64,000 bases of DNA from Streptomyces luomodiensis (GTDB lineage: Bacteria > Actinomycetota > Actinomycetes > Streptomycetales > Streptomycetaceae), in contig NZ_CP117522.1 of assembly GCF_031679605.1 (NCBI RefSeq), positions 8,308,001 to 8,372,000 on the forward strand, given 5' to 3'. This document shows positions 44,705 through 52,639 of this stretch, in pieces; position 1 is the stretch's first letter, and every line of letters starts with the position of its first letter. The notes beneath the pieces are model-generated. The model saw nothing but the letters and a program-made list of their open reading frames with translations, was not told where the DNA came from and searched no databases. The position numbers and the translations under genes are program-made.

Positions 44705-45545
44705 GGCGCGATCCGCCGTCGACGGCGATGCTGTGCCCGGTGACGTAGCGGGCACTGTCGGAGAGCAGGAACAGCAGCACGCCGAGCACTTCCTGCGGGG
44801 AGCCCAGCCGGTGCAGCGGCACGCTGTCCAGCGCGTGCGCGAGCGCGGCCGGATCCTCGCGCACCCACCGGGTCATCTCGGTGTCGATGTAGCCGGGCGC
44901 GATCGCGTTGACCCGCAGGCCCTGGTCGCCCAGCTCCACCGCCAGGGATTCGGTCAGATGGGCCACCGACGCCTTGGACGCGCAGTACGCGCCACGCCCC
45001 TTGCGCACCCGGACCGCCGACACCGACGACATGTTGACGATCGCGCCGCCGGGCCGCATGTGCCGGGCGGCGGCCTGCGAGCCGAACAGCACGCCCTGCA
45101 CATTGACCTTCAGCACCGCGTCGATCTGCTCGGGCGAGATGTCCGGCACGAAGGCGTGCGGGAAGATGCCGGCGTTGTTGACCCAGTGGTCCAGACGGCC
45201 GGACTCGCGGTGCGCCAGCCGGGCCAGCTCCTCGTGGCCGGCCGGGTCGGTCACGTCCACGGCGGCCGGCACCACCCGGCCACGGGAACCGCCCTCGGGC
45301 AGCGCGTCCCGCTGGGTGTTGATCGCCTCGGCGGTCGCCTTCATCGTGTCGAGGTCGATGTCGGCGGCGATCACGTTCACCCCGCGCAGCGCCAGGCCCT
45401 CGCTGAACACGGCGCCCATGCCGCGGGCGGCGCCGGTGACGACGGCGGTGGTGCCGGCCAGTTCCGGGTGGACGGCGGCGGGCCGCCGGTTGTCGACCCG
45501 GCCGGGACCTTCGGCGGCCGCTTGCGGGGGTGTGGTGTCGCTCAT
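44697..45545 (-). CDS. Short-chain dehydrogenase/reductase (second)
   Basis: A 282-residue classical SDR distinct from its neighbour (about a third alike by eye). VVTGAARGMGAVFSEGLALRG is the nucleotide site, NNAGIFPH the NNAG motif, MSSVSAVRVRKGRGAYCASK the catalytic Ser, Tyr and Lys. A 28-residue polar N-terminal extension is present. The Asp in IAADIDLDTM favours NAD. Second gene of the homogentisate-linked operon; two dehydrogenases suggest two oxidisable positions or stereoisomers in the substrate. Confidence 0.92.
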   Translation of the reverse strand: MSDTTPPQAAAEGPGRVDNRRPAAVHPELAGTTAVVTGAARGMGAVFSEGLALRGVNVIAADIDLDTMKATAEAINTQRDALPEGGSRGRVVPAAVDVTDPAGHEELARLAHRESGRLDHWVNNAGIFPHAFVPDISPEQIDAVLKVNVQGVLFGSQAAARHMRPGGAIVNMSSVSAVRVRKGRGAYCASKASVAHLTESLAVELGDQGLRVNAIAPGYIDTEMTRWVREDPAALAHALDSVPLHRLGSPQEVLGVLLFLLSDSARYVTGHSIAVDGGSRHV

Positions 45546-45783
45546 CGGTTCCGTTCCTTCGTCGTCGAAGTTCCGTTGTCCAAGGTTGCCGGGGGTGCCG
45601 GGGGCCCGTCGTGGTCGCAGGGGCCCGTCGCGGCTGCCGGAGTTCCGTCGTGGCGCGGGGGTCCGGTCGCGGCCGTCGGGGCGCGCGGGTGCCGGAGGTG
45701 GCGCGGACGCCGGGGAGGTCCGCCGCCGTACGGACGCGGGAGGCGGCCGTACGGGGCGGCGGGGTACGGGCGCGGGGCCGGGG

Positions 45784-46257
45784 TCATGCCCCGGCGGCGC
45801 CGGGGAGGTCGTCGCGGCGCACGGTGCGGGCGGCGATCCGCCACCCGTCGCCGTCGTGGACGACCTGGTCGGTGAGGGTGGTGAACCGCTCGGTGCGCGG
45901 TGTCCCGCCCCGGGGGGTGGCGACGATCTGCAAATAGGCCTCCACCCGCAGGGTTCCGGCCCCGTCGTCGCCGGTCACGGCGATGTTGCCGATCACATGC
46001 CGGCGCACCACGCCCTCGGCGGCGCAGTCGGCGGCGAACCGCTCGGCGAACGCGGTCAGGGCGGCGGTGCCGGTCACCGGTGCCGGGTAGCTCGGTGAGT
46101 CGAAGGTGGCCCCGGCGGTGAAGGTCGCGGCCCATTCCGCGGCCCGGCCACCGTCGATGAGATGGCTCTGGAGGGCGTAGAGCTGGTGGATGTCGGCGAG
46201 CTGAGGGTTTTCGGCCAGCCGGGCGCTGGCGGGAAACGCTGGCGCGCTGGGGTTCAT
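45784..46257 (-). CDS. NTF2-like (SnoaL/ketosteroid isomerase fold) protein
   Basis: A 157-residue protein of the NTF2-like superfamily: an N-terminal helix pair (QLADIHQLYALQSHLIDGGRAAEWAATFTAGATFDSP) and a curved beta-sheet (RRHVIGNIAVTGDDGAGTLRVEAYLQIV, TLTDQVVHDGDGWRIAARTVRRDDL). The fold occurs in isomerases, dehydratases and ring-hydroxylase small subunits. The wording of the first helix resembles dehydratase or hydroxylase-subunit members. ATG at 46257 follows GAAGGGACGCCCGC. First gene of the operon, next to the IclR operator. A 238-base gap with GC-rich imperfect repeats separates it from the next gene. Confidence 0.82.
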   Translation of the reverse strand: MNPSAPAFPASARLAENPQLADIHQLYALQSHLIDGGRAAEWAATFTAGATFDSPSYPAPVTGTAALTAFAERFAADCAAEGVVRRHVIGNIAVTGDDGAGTLRVEAYLQIVATPRGGTPRTERFTTLTDQVVHDGDGWRIAARTVRRDDLPGAAGA

Positions 46258-46340
46258 GCGGGCGTCCCTTCGGCACGAGGTCCCGCGCCGGCGGCCGTCC
46301 CGAGCGGCCGGAGCGGGAGCTTGCTCCGCACAAAAGCTGT

Positions 46341-46371
46341 GTGCGATAATCGCACTCACTGTGCGAATAAT
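46341..46371. promoter_or_regulatory. IclR operator between divergent iclR and catabolic operon
   Basis: The perfect inverted repeat GTGCGAT-A-ATCGCAC (46341-46355) is followed by a further half-site GTGCGAATAAT (46361-46371). AT-rich surroundings and position between the divergent genes support control of both by the IclR protein. Confidence 0.7.
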
Positions 46372-46415
46372 GGGAGCATAGGCAGCCTGGCTGAAACCCG
46401 TCAAGGGATGGATTC

Positions 46416-47126
46416 GTGAACTCACCACCGCAGACCCCGTCGGTCCCCGAGGTCGATTCCGGCATGTCCAAGACGCTCCACCACGGGCTGCTGATCCTCA
46501 GAGTCCTCTCGGAACACCCGCGGGGCCTGACCGTCAGCGAGCTGGCGGAGGCCATCGGGGTGCACCGCACGGTCGCCCACCGTCTGGTGCGGACCCTGGA
46601 GGCGCACCAGCTCTGCCGCCGTGACCACCAGCGCCGGATCGTCCTCGGCACCGGTCTGGTCAGCCTCGCCGAACCCGTCCAGCAGGATCTGCGCGCACTG
46701 GCCCGCCCGATCCTCGACGAGCTGGCCGAGACCACCCGCGCCACCGCCCACCTGCTGGTCCGCGAGGGCGCCGCCGATATGCGCGCGCTCATGGTGGTGG
46801 AACCGCGCGGGGCCCTGGTGCACGTGTCCTTCCGGCCCGGTCAGACCCACTCCATCGAGCACGGCTCGGGCGGCCTCGCCCTGCTCGCCCGCGGCCCCCA
46901 CCGCGAAGGGGAGCGCCCCGAGGTCACCGAGGCCCGCGCCAAGGGGTACGCCGTCACCACGGGCGAGGTCATCCCCGCCGTGACCGGCATCTCCGCCGCC
47001 GTCCCGGCGCGTGGCGGCGAGGCGACCACCAGTATCGGCATCTCGGTGTTCGAGCACACCGCCATCGACGAACTCGGCGCCGTCGTCGTCCGCGCCGCGG
47101 CGCGCCTGGGCGAACTGCTCGACTAG
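46416..47126 (+). CDS. IclR-family transcriptional regulator
   Basis: A 236-residue regulator. The winged HTH (GLLILRVLSEHPRGLTVSELAEAIGVHRTVAHRLVRTLEAHQL) spans about residues 18-60. The effector domain follows (LARPILDELAETTRATAHLLVREG, ISAAVPARGG, TTSIGISVFEH). IclR proteins commonly control aromatic acid catabolism. Divergent from the homogentisate-linked operon with a palindrome between them. GTG 46416 has AAGGGATGG upstream. The inducer is presumably the operon's substrate. Confidence 0.93.
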   Translation: MNSPPQTPSVPEVDSGMSKTLHHGLLILRVLSEHPRGLTVSELAEAIGVHRTVAHRLVRTLEAHQLCRRDHQRRIVLGTGLVSLAEPVQQDLRALARPILDELAETTRATAHLLVREGAADMRALMVVEPRGALVHVSFRPGQTHSIEHGSGGLALLARGPHREGERPEVTEARAKGYAVTTGEVIPAVTGISAAVPARGGEATTSIGISVFEHTAIDELGAVVVRAAARLGELLD

Positions 47127-47153
47127 GAAGCGACGACGAGCGGAGCCGCGGCG

Positions 47154-47465
47154 TCACGCCGTGCCGCGGGTCAGTGCGCGGGCGCACCAGCCGATGACCG
47201 CGGCGTTGAGCAGGGCACCGAAGGCGACGGTGAGGACGATCCCGGGGATGCCGTCGGGCGTCGGCAGCATCAGCACGAGGAGACTGCCGGGGGCGGTGGC
47301 GAGGATCGGTATCACGCCCGCCATGGACCCCTCCGCGTCGCCGAAGAGGTGCACGGCGACCGCCCACAGCAGCAGGGCGGCGCACAGCGCCAGGTAGCCG
47401 AGGGCGACGACGTGGGTGAGGGCCCGGCGCAGGCGGTGCGGGAAGGACGGTGCGGAGGCGGTCAC
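47154..47465 (-). CDS. Small membrane protein, SCO4225-like
   Basis: A 103-residue protein with three hydrophobic segments: VVALGYLALCAALLLWAVAVHLF, VIPILATAPGSLLVLMLP and GIVLTVAFGALLNAAVIGWC. The layout, including the short GDAEGSMAGV loop and TAPGSLL, matches small Streptomyces membrane proteins annotated as SCO4225 family. It starts with GTG, 23 bases after the response regulator, so it may belong to that unit. Function unknown. Confidence 0.7.
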   Translation of the reverse strand: MTASAPSFPHRLRRALTHVVALGYLALCAALLLWAVAVHLFGDAEGSMAGVIPILATAPGSLLVLMLPTPDGIPGIVLTVAFGALLNAAVIGWCARALTRGTA

Positions 47466-47488
47466 GGCGGTGGGCTCCTCGGGCGGGG

Positions 47489-48172
47489 TCAGGTGTGGAG
47501 GTCGGGCGGGTTGGGGCGGGCGAGGCCGAGGTCGTAGGCGAGGATCGTCGCCTGGACCCGGTCGCGCAGCCCGAGCTTCCGCAGCAGCGCGTTGACATGG
47601 GACTTGACGGTGCCGACGGTGATGCCGAGTGCGTCGGCGATCTCCGCGTTGTTGAGGCCGGAGGCGACCAGGCCGAGCACATGGCGTTCCCGGCCGGTGA
47701 GGCTGTCCAGCGCCCCGTGCGCGTACCCGGTCCGGTGCGCGGGACCCGGTCCGGAGGTGTAGTGGCCGATGAGCCGGCGGGTCGCGGACGGGGCGAGGAC
47801 GCTCTCGCCGGCGGCGACCACGCGGATGCCCCGCAGCAGTTCGGCGGCGCGCACATCCTTCAGCAGGAACCCGGAGGCGCCGGCGCGCAGCGCGTCGAAG
47901 ACGTACGCGTCGAGGTCGAAGGTGGTCAGCACCAGGACGCGCGGCGCGTCCTGGTGGCCGGTGATGATGCGGGTGGCCGCGATGCCGTCCAGCTCGGGCA
48001 TCCGGACGTCCATGACGACGACGTCGGGCGCCAGTTCCGCGGCGAGGCGCACCGCGGCGGCGCCGTCACCGGCCTCGCCGACGACCGTCATGTCCTCCTC
48101 GGCGTCGATCACGGCGGCGAACCCCGCCCGGACGATTCCCTGGTCGTCGACGACCAGCACTTTCAGGCTCAT
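47489..48172 (-). CDS. NarL/LuxR-type response regulator
   Basis: A 227-residue regulator. Receiver: VLVVDDQGIVRAGF acidic residues, phospho-acceptor in DVVVMDVRMPELDG, conserved Lys in GFLLKDVRAAELL. The LuxR HTH is at the C-terminus (LTGRERHVLGLVASGLNNAEIADALGITVGTVKSHVNALLRKLG). ATG at 48172 overlaps the kinase stop (ATGA). Targets are unknown; the inverted repeat upstream of the kinase gene (50534-50570) is a candidate autoregulatory site. Confidence 0.94.
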   Translation of the reverse strand: MSLKVLVVDDQGIVRAGFAAVIDAEEDMTVVGEAGDGAAAVRLAAELAPDVVVMDVRMPELDGIAATRIITGHQDAPRVLVLTTFDLDAYVFDALRAGASGFLLKDVRAAELLRGIRVVAAGESVLAPSATRRLIGHYTSGPGPAHRTGYAHGALDSLTGRERHVLGLVASGLNNAEIADALGITVGTVKSHVNALLRKLGLRDRVQATILAYDLGLARPNPPDLHT

Positions 48173-50472
48173 CGCCACCCCTCCTCGTCGTTCCGTGCCA
48201 GGGGCAGGGCGAGCCGGACCGTGCCCGGTGGCTCGGTGGTCAGGGTGCCGCCGAGCGCCGTGGCCCGCGCCGTCAGCCGCTCCCGTACGACGGGCGCGGC
48301 GGCGCGCGGCACACCGGTGGCGGTGAGCGTCAGCACGTCGTGCGCGGCGTCGAGTTCGAGCACGGCGGGCTCCTCCCCGGCGACCGCGAGCACCGTCTCG
48401 GCGACGTGGTAGGCGGCCAGGTCCACCGCGGTGGGCAGCCGTTCCGGCAGGCGACCGGCCGGCCGGACCTCGACGTCGCGGCCGGTGGCCCGGCACTGGC
48501 GGACGAGCAGGTCGAGCGCCTGGAGGGTGGGCTGCGGCCGCAGGGCGGGCGCCGTCTCGCCGTCCCGGACCGCGTCGAGCAGGGCGCGCATCGCGGCGAG
48601 GGCCTCGCGGGCGCGTTCGGCGGTGGCGTCGAGGCGGCCCGCCTCCGCCTCGGCGACCATGTCGGTGATGCGGTCCAGCACGGTGGTCTCCAGGCCGACG
48701 GTGATCCGGCGGCGCTCGGCCCAGGCGTCCCGGACGGCCTCCTCGGTCCAGCCGGCGAGGCGTGCGTCCCGCGCGTTCCGGGCGGTCCGCTCCCGTCGCC
48801 CGCACCGTGTCCCGCCCCACCGGGCGGCGCAGACCACCAGGCAGGCCCCGGCCGTCGCGCCCGCGGCGACCTGCCAGGCGGCGACGGTCGTCCCCCGGCC
48901 CAGGACGGCCGCGGTCGCGGCCACCGCGTGTGCCGCCACGGCCGCGACCGTGCCGAGGTACGCCGGGGCGCGCGGAGCGTCAGCGGCCAGGCAGGTCCGG
49001 GCCGCGGTCACCGCGAGCGCCGCACCAGTGGCGAGCATGCTCAGCGCGGGCGGCAGCAGGACCGGTCCGCCATAGGTTCCCGCGGCCATCGCCACCGGCC
49101 AGAGCAGGGCCAGGCCGCACAGGACGCCGAGCGCGGTACGGGGCGCCCGGCGCAGCCACAGCAGCGCGACCGCCTGGGCGATGGCCAGCAGCGTGAAGAG
49201 CGGCCCGGCCGATATGTGCGCCCCACTCGGCGCGGTCTCCGGCCGGATGATCAGCGAGGGCAGCAGCGGCTGCCACCACAGGCCGACAGCGGCCGTGAGC
49301 TGCGCCAGGCGGTAGGTACGCGGGACGGTCCGCTCCACCGGCGCGGCACTCCGCCCCGGCAGCACCGCGCGCACCTCCCAGCCGCCGTCCGCCGTCGGGC
49401 CGCTGGTCAGCGTGCCGCCCGCCTCCCGTGCCCGGGACCGCAGGAAACCCTGGCCGCGCCCGGAGCCGAGCCCCGCGCCGTGCGCCGGCGAACCGGCCTC
49501 CGGCGCCGCGCTGGTGACGACGACCTCGGTGCCGGTGTCGCCGTACCGGCAGCGCACCCGTGTGTGCGCCCCGGGGGCGTGGCGTGCGACGTTGGTCAGC
49601 GCCTCGCGGACGATGCCGTACGCCGCGTCCGCGACGGCGCCGTCCGGCAGCGGGTCGATCTCGCAGTCCACCCGCTGGTCCAGCCGGCGGAATCCGGCCA
49701 CCAGCGCCGTCAGCCGTTCCTCCGGCGAGGGCTGTTCCTCCCGTGCGGGCGCCGGCGCCCGGACCGAGCGCAGTGCCCGGGTGACCTCACGGCCGGAGTC
49801 GACCGCGAACCGCAGTGCCTCCTCGACGAGTTCGGGGCGGCGGTCGCGCAGTCCGAGCGCCGCGCCCGCCGTGACCACCACGGCCGTCAGATGGTGGGCG
49901 CTGACGTCGTGCAGCTCGCGCTCCATCCGGCGCCGTTCGACCGCCGGGAGTCGGTGGCGCTCCGCCTCGGCCCGCGCCAGCAGCCGTTCGGCCGTGGCCC
50001 TCGCCCGCCGGACCTGCCGGGCCCGCAGGCCGGCGCCGCACGCGGCGGCATACAGCAGGGCGGTCAGGACGAGGTCGAGACCGTCGGGTCCGCTGAGCCC
50101 GTGGAGGCTGATCCCGTACAGGAGCTGCCAGGCGGCGAGCGTGACCACGCACAGCACCGAGGTGAAGGTGTCGCGCTCGGTCGCCACGGTGCACAGGGCC
50201 AGCGCCACGCCCGCTGTGCCGAGCACCGCGACCGCCCCGGCGGGCAGCGGCCCGGCACCCAGCGCACAAGCGGCGACGGCCACGGCGAGCGCGACCACGG
50301 GCCGGGTGCGGCGCAGCGCGAGCGCGGCCGTGGTCACCCCGGCGACCAGCGCCGCCCCGAGAAGGGCGGCCGCGGGCGGCACGGCGCCGCGCACCAGCGC
50401 CGCCCCGGGCCACACCACGGCCTGGACGCAGGTCAGCAGGACCGGTGCCCACCGGTCGTCGGTTCGCTTCAT
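48169..50472 (-). CDS. Tandemly duplicated sensor histidine kinase with degenerate second module
   Basis: A 767-residue protein, nearly twice the family length. The first half has six or so membrane helices, a HisKA_3 helix (ERRRMERELHDVSAHHLTAVVV, phospho-acceptor His near residue 188) and an ATPase domain (IVREALTNVARHAPGA). From about residue 400 a second membrane block (LLAIAQAVALLWLRRAPRTALGVL...) begins. It is followed by a second HisKA_3-like helix (WAERRRITVGLETTVLDRITDM) that lacks the His and the Asp, and an ATPase-like tail without N- or G-boxes (AAYHVAETVLAVAGEEP). The second half is probably a regulatory pseudokinase. It precedes and overlaps its regulator. Confidence 0.9.
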   Translation of the reverse strand: MKRTDDRWAPVLLTCVQAVVWPGAALVRGAVPPAAALLGAALVAGVTTAALALRRTRPVVALAVAVAACALGAGPLPAGAVAVLGTAGVALALCTVATERDTFTSVLCVVTLAAWQLLYGISLHGLSGPDGLDLVLTALLYAAACGAGLRARQVRRARATAERLLARAEAERHRLPAVERRRMERELHDVSAHHLTAVVVTAGAALGLRDRRPELVEEALRFAVDSGREVTRALRSVRAPAPAREEQPSPEERLTALVAGFRRLDQRVDCEIDPLPDGAVADAAYGIVREALTNVARHAPGAHTRVRCRYGDTGTEVVVTSAAPEAGSPAHGAGLGSGRGQGFLRSRAREAGGTLTSGPTADGGWEVRAVLPGRSAAPVERTVPRTYRLAQLTAAVGLWWQPLLPSLIIRPETAPSGAHISAGPLFTLLAIAQAVALLWLRRAPRTALGVLCGLALLWPVAMAAGTYGGPVLLPPALSMLATGAALAVTAARTCLAADAPRAPAYLGTVAAVAAHAVAATAAVLGRGTTVAAWQVAAGATAGACLVVCAARWGGTRCGRRERTARNARDARLAGWTEEAVRDAWAERRRITVGLETTVLDRITDMVAEAEAGRLDATAERAREALAAMRALLDAVRDGETAPALRPQPTLQALDLLVRQCRATGRDVEVRPAGRLPERLPTAVDLAAYHVAETVLAVAGEEPAVLELDAAHDVLTLTATGVPRAAAPVVRERLTARATALGGTLTTEPPGTVRLALPLARNDEEGWR

Positions 50473-50533
50473 GATGCGAAGAGTCTAGGAGCGCGTCCCT
50501 CCGCCCCGGCTCCGGCTGGAGGCGGAGCCGGAT

Positions 50534-50570
50534 CTCCAACCGGGGTTGCAGACTCTGTCTCCGGTTGGAG
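50534..50570. promoter_or_regulatory. Inverted repeat upstream of the kinase gene
   Basis: Ten-base perfect arms separated by 17 bases, 62 bases upstream of the kinase start codon. Too widely spaced for a good terminator; a dimeric regulator site is more likely, possibly for the paired LuxR-type regulator. Confidence 0.4.
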
Positions 50571-50704
50571 GCGCTGATCATCCCGCGGCGTGAGGAGCGG
50601 ACGCCGTCGCGGGCCATAGGCTCGATCATGTCGATGAGGCGGCCGGCCGGCGGTTCTTCACCGCCCTTCCGTGCACTGCCTCGTCGGCTTCAGCACCGCA
50701 GTGG

Positions 50705-50736
50705 CGATCCCGCGGAGCGACGATCCCGCGGAGCGA
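50705..50736. repeat. Perfect 16-base tandem duplication upstream of the DUF5707 gene
   Basis: CGATCCCGCGGAGCGA occurs twice back to back, and a further CGATTCCC begins a third partial copy. Confidence 0.85.
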
Positions 50737-50772
50737 CGATTCCCTTTTCCTGCCTACTTCGGAGGTTCTCCC

Positions 50773-51207
50773 ATGTCCAAGCGCGTTCTGCTGTCCTCGT
50801 GCGTCGGTGCGGTCGTCGTCGGCGGCGGTGTCGTCGCGACGACCGCCTGGGGCGCCACGGCGCCGACCCTGGCGAACACCTCGGTTCGCTACGTCGCGCC
50901 GTCCGCCGACCGCTCGGGCTCGCTCACCTTCACCGCGGACGTCCATGACGACTCGGGCGTCGCGGACCTGAAGGTCCTGGCCTGGCCGGCGAGCTCGAAG
51001 CTCGACCCCACCGAGAGCGAACTGCGGTCCGTGGAGAGCGCCACGTGCCGGAGCCTCACGTCCGGCACGTCCCGCTGCACCTACACGGTCCGGGTGACGC
51101 GGGCCGAGGCGACCGAGGGCACGTGGTACGTCTCGGCACTGGCGACGGGCGGGGACGGGAACACGGCGTTCGTGTCCCGCGCCGCCGAGTTCCAGGTCAC
51201 GCGCTGA
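50773..51207 (+). CDS. Exported DUF5707 domain protein
   Basis: A 144-residue exported protein. The signal peptide (MSKRVLLSSCVGAVVVGGGVVATTAWG) is followed by a single beta-rich domain. SGSLTFTADVHDDSGVADLKVLAWPASSKLDP, ESATCRSLTSGTSRCTYTVRV and GTWYVSALATGGDGNTAFV are characteristic of DUF5707, a Streptomyces-restricted family of unknown function with a conserved Cys pair, probably disulphide-bonded. ATG 50773 follows GGAGGTTCTCCC. Monocistronic, with a hairpin after it. Confidence 0.88.
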   Translation: MSKRVLLSSCVGAVVVGGGVVATTAWGATAPTLANTSVRYVAPSADRSGSLTFTADVHDDSGVADLKVLAWPASSKLDPTESELRSVESATCRSLTSGTSRCTYTVRVTRAEATEGTWYVSALATGGDGNTAFVSRAAEFQVTR

Positions 51208-51273
51208 TCGCGCGGGCCCTTCGGTCGCCCCGGTCGCCCGGCGCCCGGTTCCCCTTCACCGGGCAGGAACAGC

Positions 51274-51303
51274 CGCCACCGCCACGGGACGGTGACGGTG
51301 GCG
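51274..51303. terminator. Probable bidirectional terminator
   Basis: CGCCACCGCCAC (51274-51285) can pair with GTGACGGTGGCG (51292-51303) with one mismatch and a six-base loop, between the convergent DUF5707 and reductase genes. Confidence 0.5.
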
Positions 51304-51330
51304 CCGACCGCGTGCGCGCTCACCGCGCGG

Positions 51331-52449
51331 TCAGTACAGGGACTGCACCGCGTCCCGGTTGAAGGGGACGAGTTCACTCAGCCGGCCGGTGAGGACCTTG
51401 TCGGCCCACTGCGGGTCGGCGAGCAGTGCGCGGCCGACCGCGACGAGGTCGAACTCGTCCCGCTCCAGGCGGTCGAGGAGCCGGTCGATGCTCTCCACGG
51501 CCGCCTCCGCACCGTTGATGGAGGCCTTCTGGAAGGCGTCGTCCAGGCCGACCGAGCCGACGGTGATGACCGGCTTGCCGGTGAGCTTCTTCGTCCACCC
51601 GGCGATGTTCAGGTCCGAGCCCGTGTCGGGGAACTCCGGCTGCCAGTAGCGGCGTCCGGAGGCGTGGAACGCGTCGACCCCCGCCTCGGCCAGCGGGGTG
51701 AGCACGGCTTCCAGTTCCTTGGGGTTCTCGGCGAGCCGGACCTCGTAGTGCTCGCCCTTCCACTGGGAGAACCGGAGGACGACGGGGAAGTCGGGCGCGA
51801 CCTTCTCGCGGATGGCGGCCACCAGGTCGGCGGCGAAGGTGGTCCGCGAGGCCAGGTCGCCCCCGTAGGCGTCGGTGCGCCGGTTGGTGCGTTCCCAGAG
51901 GAACTGGTCGATGAGGTAGCCGTGTGCGCCGTGCAGTTCCACGCCGTCGAAACCGATCCGCTCGGCCTCCCGCGCGGCCTCGGCGAAGGCGCCGATGACG
52001 TCGTCGATGTCGGCGCTGGTCATCGTCCCGCCCGCGCCGGGCGTGCCGTCCAGCGCGATCCCGGACGGCCCCAGGGACGGGGCGTCGGGGAACGGCGGCG
52101 CTCCGGCGGGCCGCTGTATGCCCACATGCCACAGCTGGGGCATGATCGCGCCGCCCTGCGCGTGCACGGCGTCGACGACCCGTCCCCAGCCGGCGAGTGG
52201 CGCCTCGCCGTGGAACCGGGGGATGGCGTCGTGGAAACCGGCGGACTTGTGGTCGACGGTGGTGCCCTCGGTGATGATCAGACCGGTCCCGGCCGCCGCC
52301 CGGCGCGCGTAGTAGGCGGCGACGTCCTCACCGGGGATGCCGTCGGGGGAGTGCTGGCGGGTCATGGGCGCCATGACGATGCGGTTCGGCAGCTTGGCCG
52401 AACCCAGTGTGAACGGACGGGACAGTGCCGTGGCCGCGCGAGTGCTCAC
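51331..52449 (-). CDS. Old Yellow Enzyme family NADH:flavin oxidoreductase (ene-reductase)
   Basis: A 372-residue TIM-barrel flavoenzyme. LPNRIVMAPMTRQHSPDGIP is the N-terminal FMN region; AAGTGLIITEGT, MPQLWHVG, GFDGVELHGAHGYLIDQFLWERTNRRTDAYGG and AVGRALLADPQW are family motifs with the substrate-binding His pair in the HGAH region. It reduces activated C=C bonds of enals, enones or nitro compounds using NAD(P)H. GTG 52449 has AGGAGAACAACA upstream. Divergent from an Rrf2-type regulator that probably controls it in response to electrophiles. Confidence 0.94.
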   Translation of the reverse strand: MSTRAATALSRPFTLGSAKLPNRIVMAPMTRQHSPDGIPGEDVAAYYARRAAAGTGLIITEGTTVDHKSAGFHDAIPRFHGEAPLAGWGRVVDAVHAQGGAIMPQLWHVGIQRPAGAPPFPDAPSLGPSGIALDGTPGAGGTMTSADIDDVIGAFAEAAREAERIGFDGVELHGAHGYLIDQFLWERTNRRTDAYGGDLASRTTFAADLVAAIREKVAPDFPVVLRFSQWKGEHYEVRLAENPKELEAVLTPLAEAGVDAFHASGRRYWQPEFPDTGSDLNIAGWTKKLTGKPVITVGSVGLDDAFQKASINGAEAAVESIDRLLDRLERDEFDLVAVGRALLADPQWADKVLTGRLSELVPFNRDAVQSLY

Positions 52450-52534
52450 TGTTGTTCTCCTGCCGTGACGTATCCGGGGGTGGCCGCTTCCGGTGTTTCC
52501 CGGACTCCTAAAATGTGCATCTGAAAGATACGCT

Positions 52535-52548
52535 TTTACCGGCGTAAA
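52535..52548. promoter_or_regulatory. Candidate operator between ene-reductase and rrf2-type gene
   Basis: TTTAC-CGGC-GTAAA is a perfect 5-base inverted repeat. Around it is a wider ATAC/GTAT pair (GATAC near 52528, GTATC near 52558), in an AT-rich stretch between the divergent genes. Confidence 0.45.
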
Positions 52549-52639
52549 CTGCAACTGTATCGATTGCATATGCGGCAGGGGTGGCACGGACCGTCGAGTA
52601 AGCTGTGCCGATCTGCGGGCGGAGGCGGAGGTGGAGACC

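Larger units (their letters stand above)
50473..50772. other. Divergent intergenic region between kinase and DUF5707 genes
   Basis: Holds an inverted repeat CTCCAACCGG (50534-50543) and CCGGTTGGAG (50561-50570) spaced by 17 bases, and a perfect 16-base tandem duplication (50705-50736) just ahead of the DUF5707 ribosome-binding site. No gene is seen. Confidence 0.65.

Noticed and set aside
45546..45783. Possible small gene between the second SDR and the NTF2-like gene
   Set aside because: The gap is GC-rich imperfect repeat sequence; frames there lack starts with ribosome-binding sites and any recognisable pattern.
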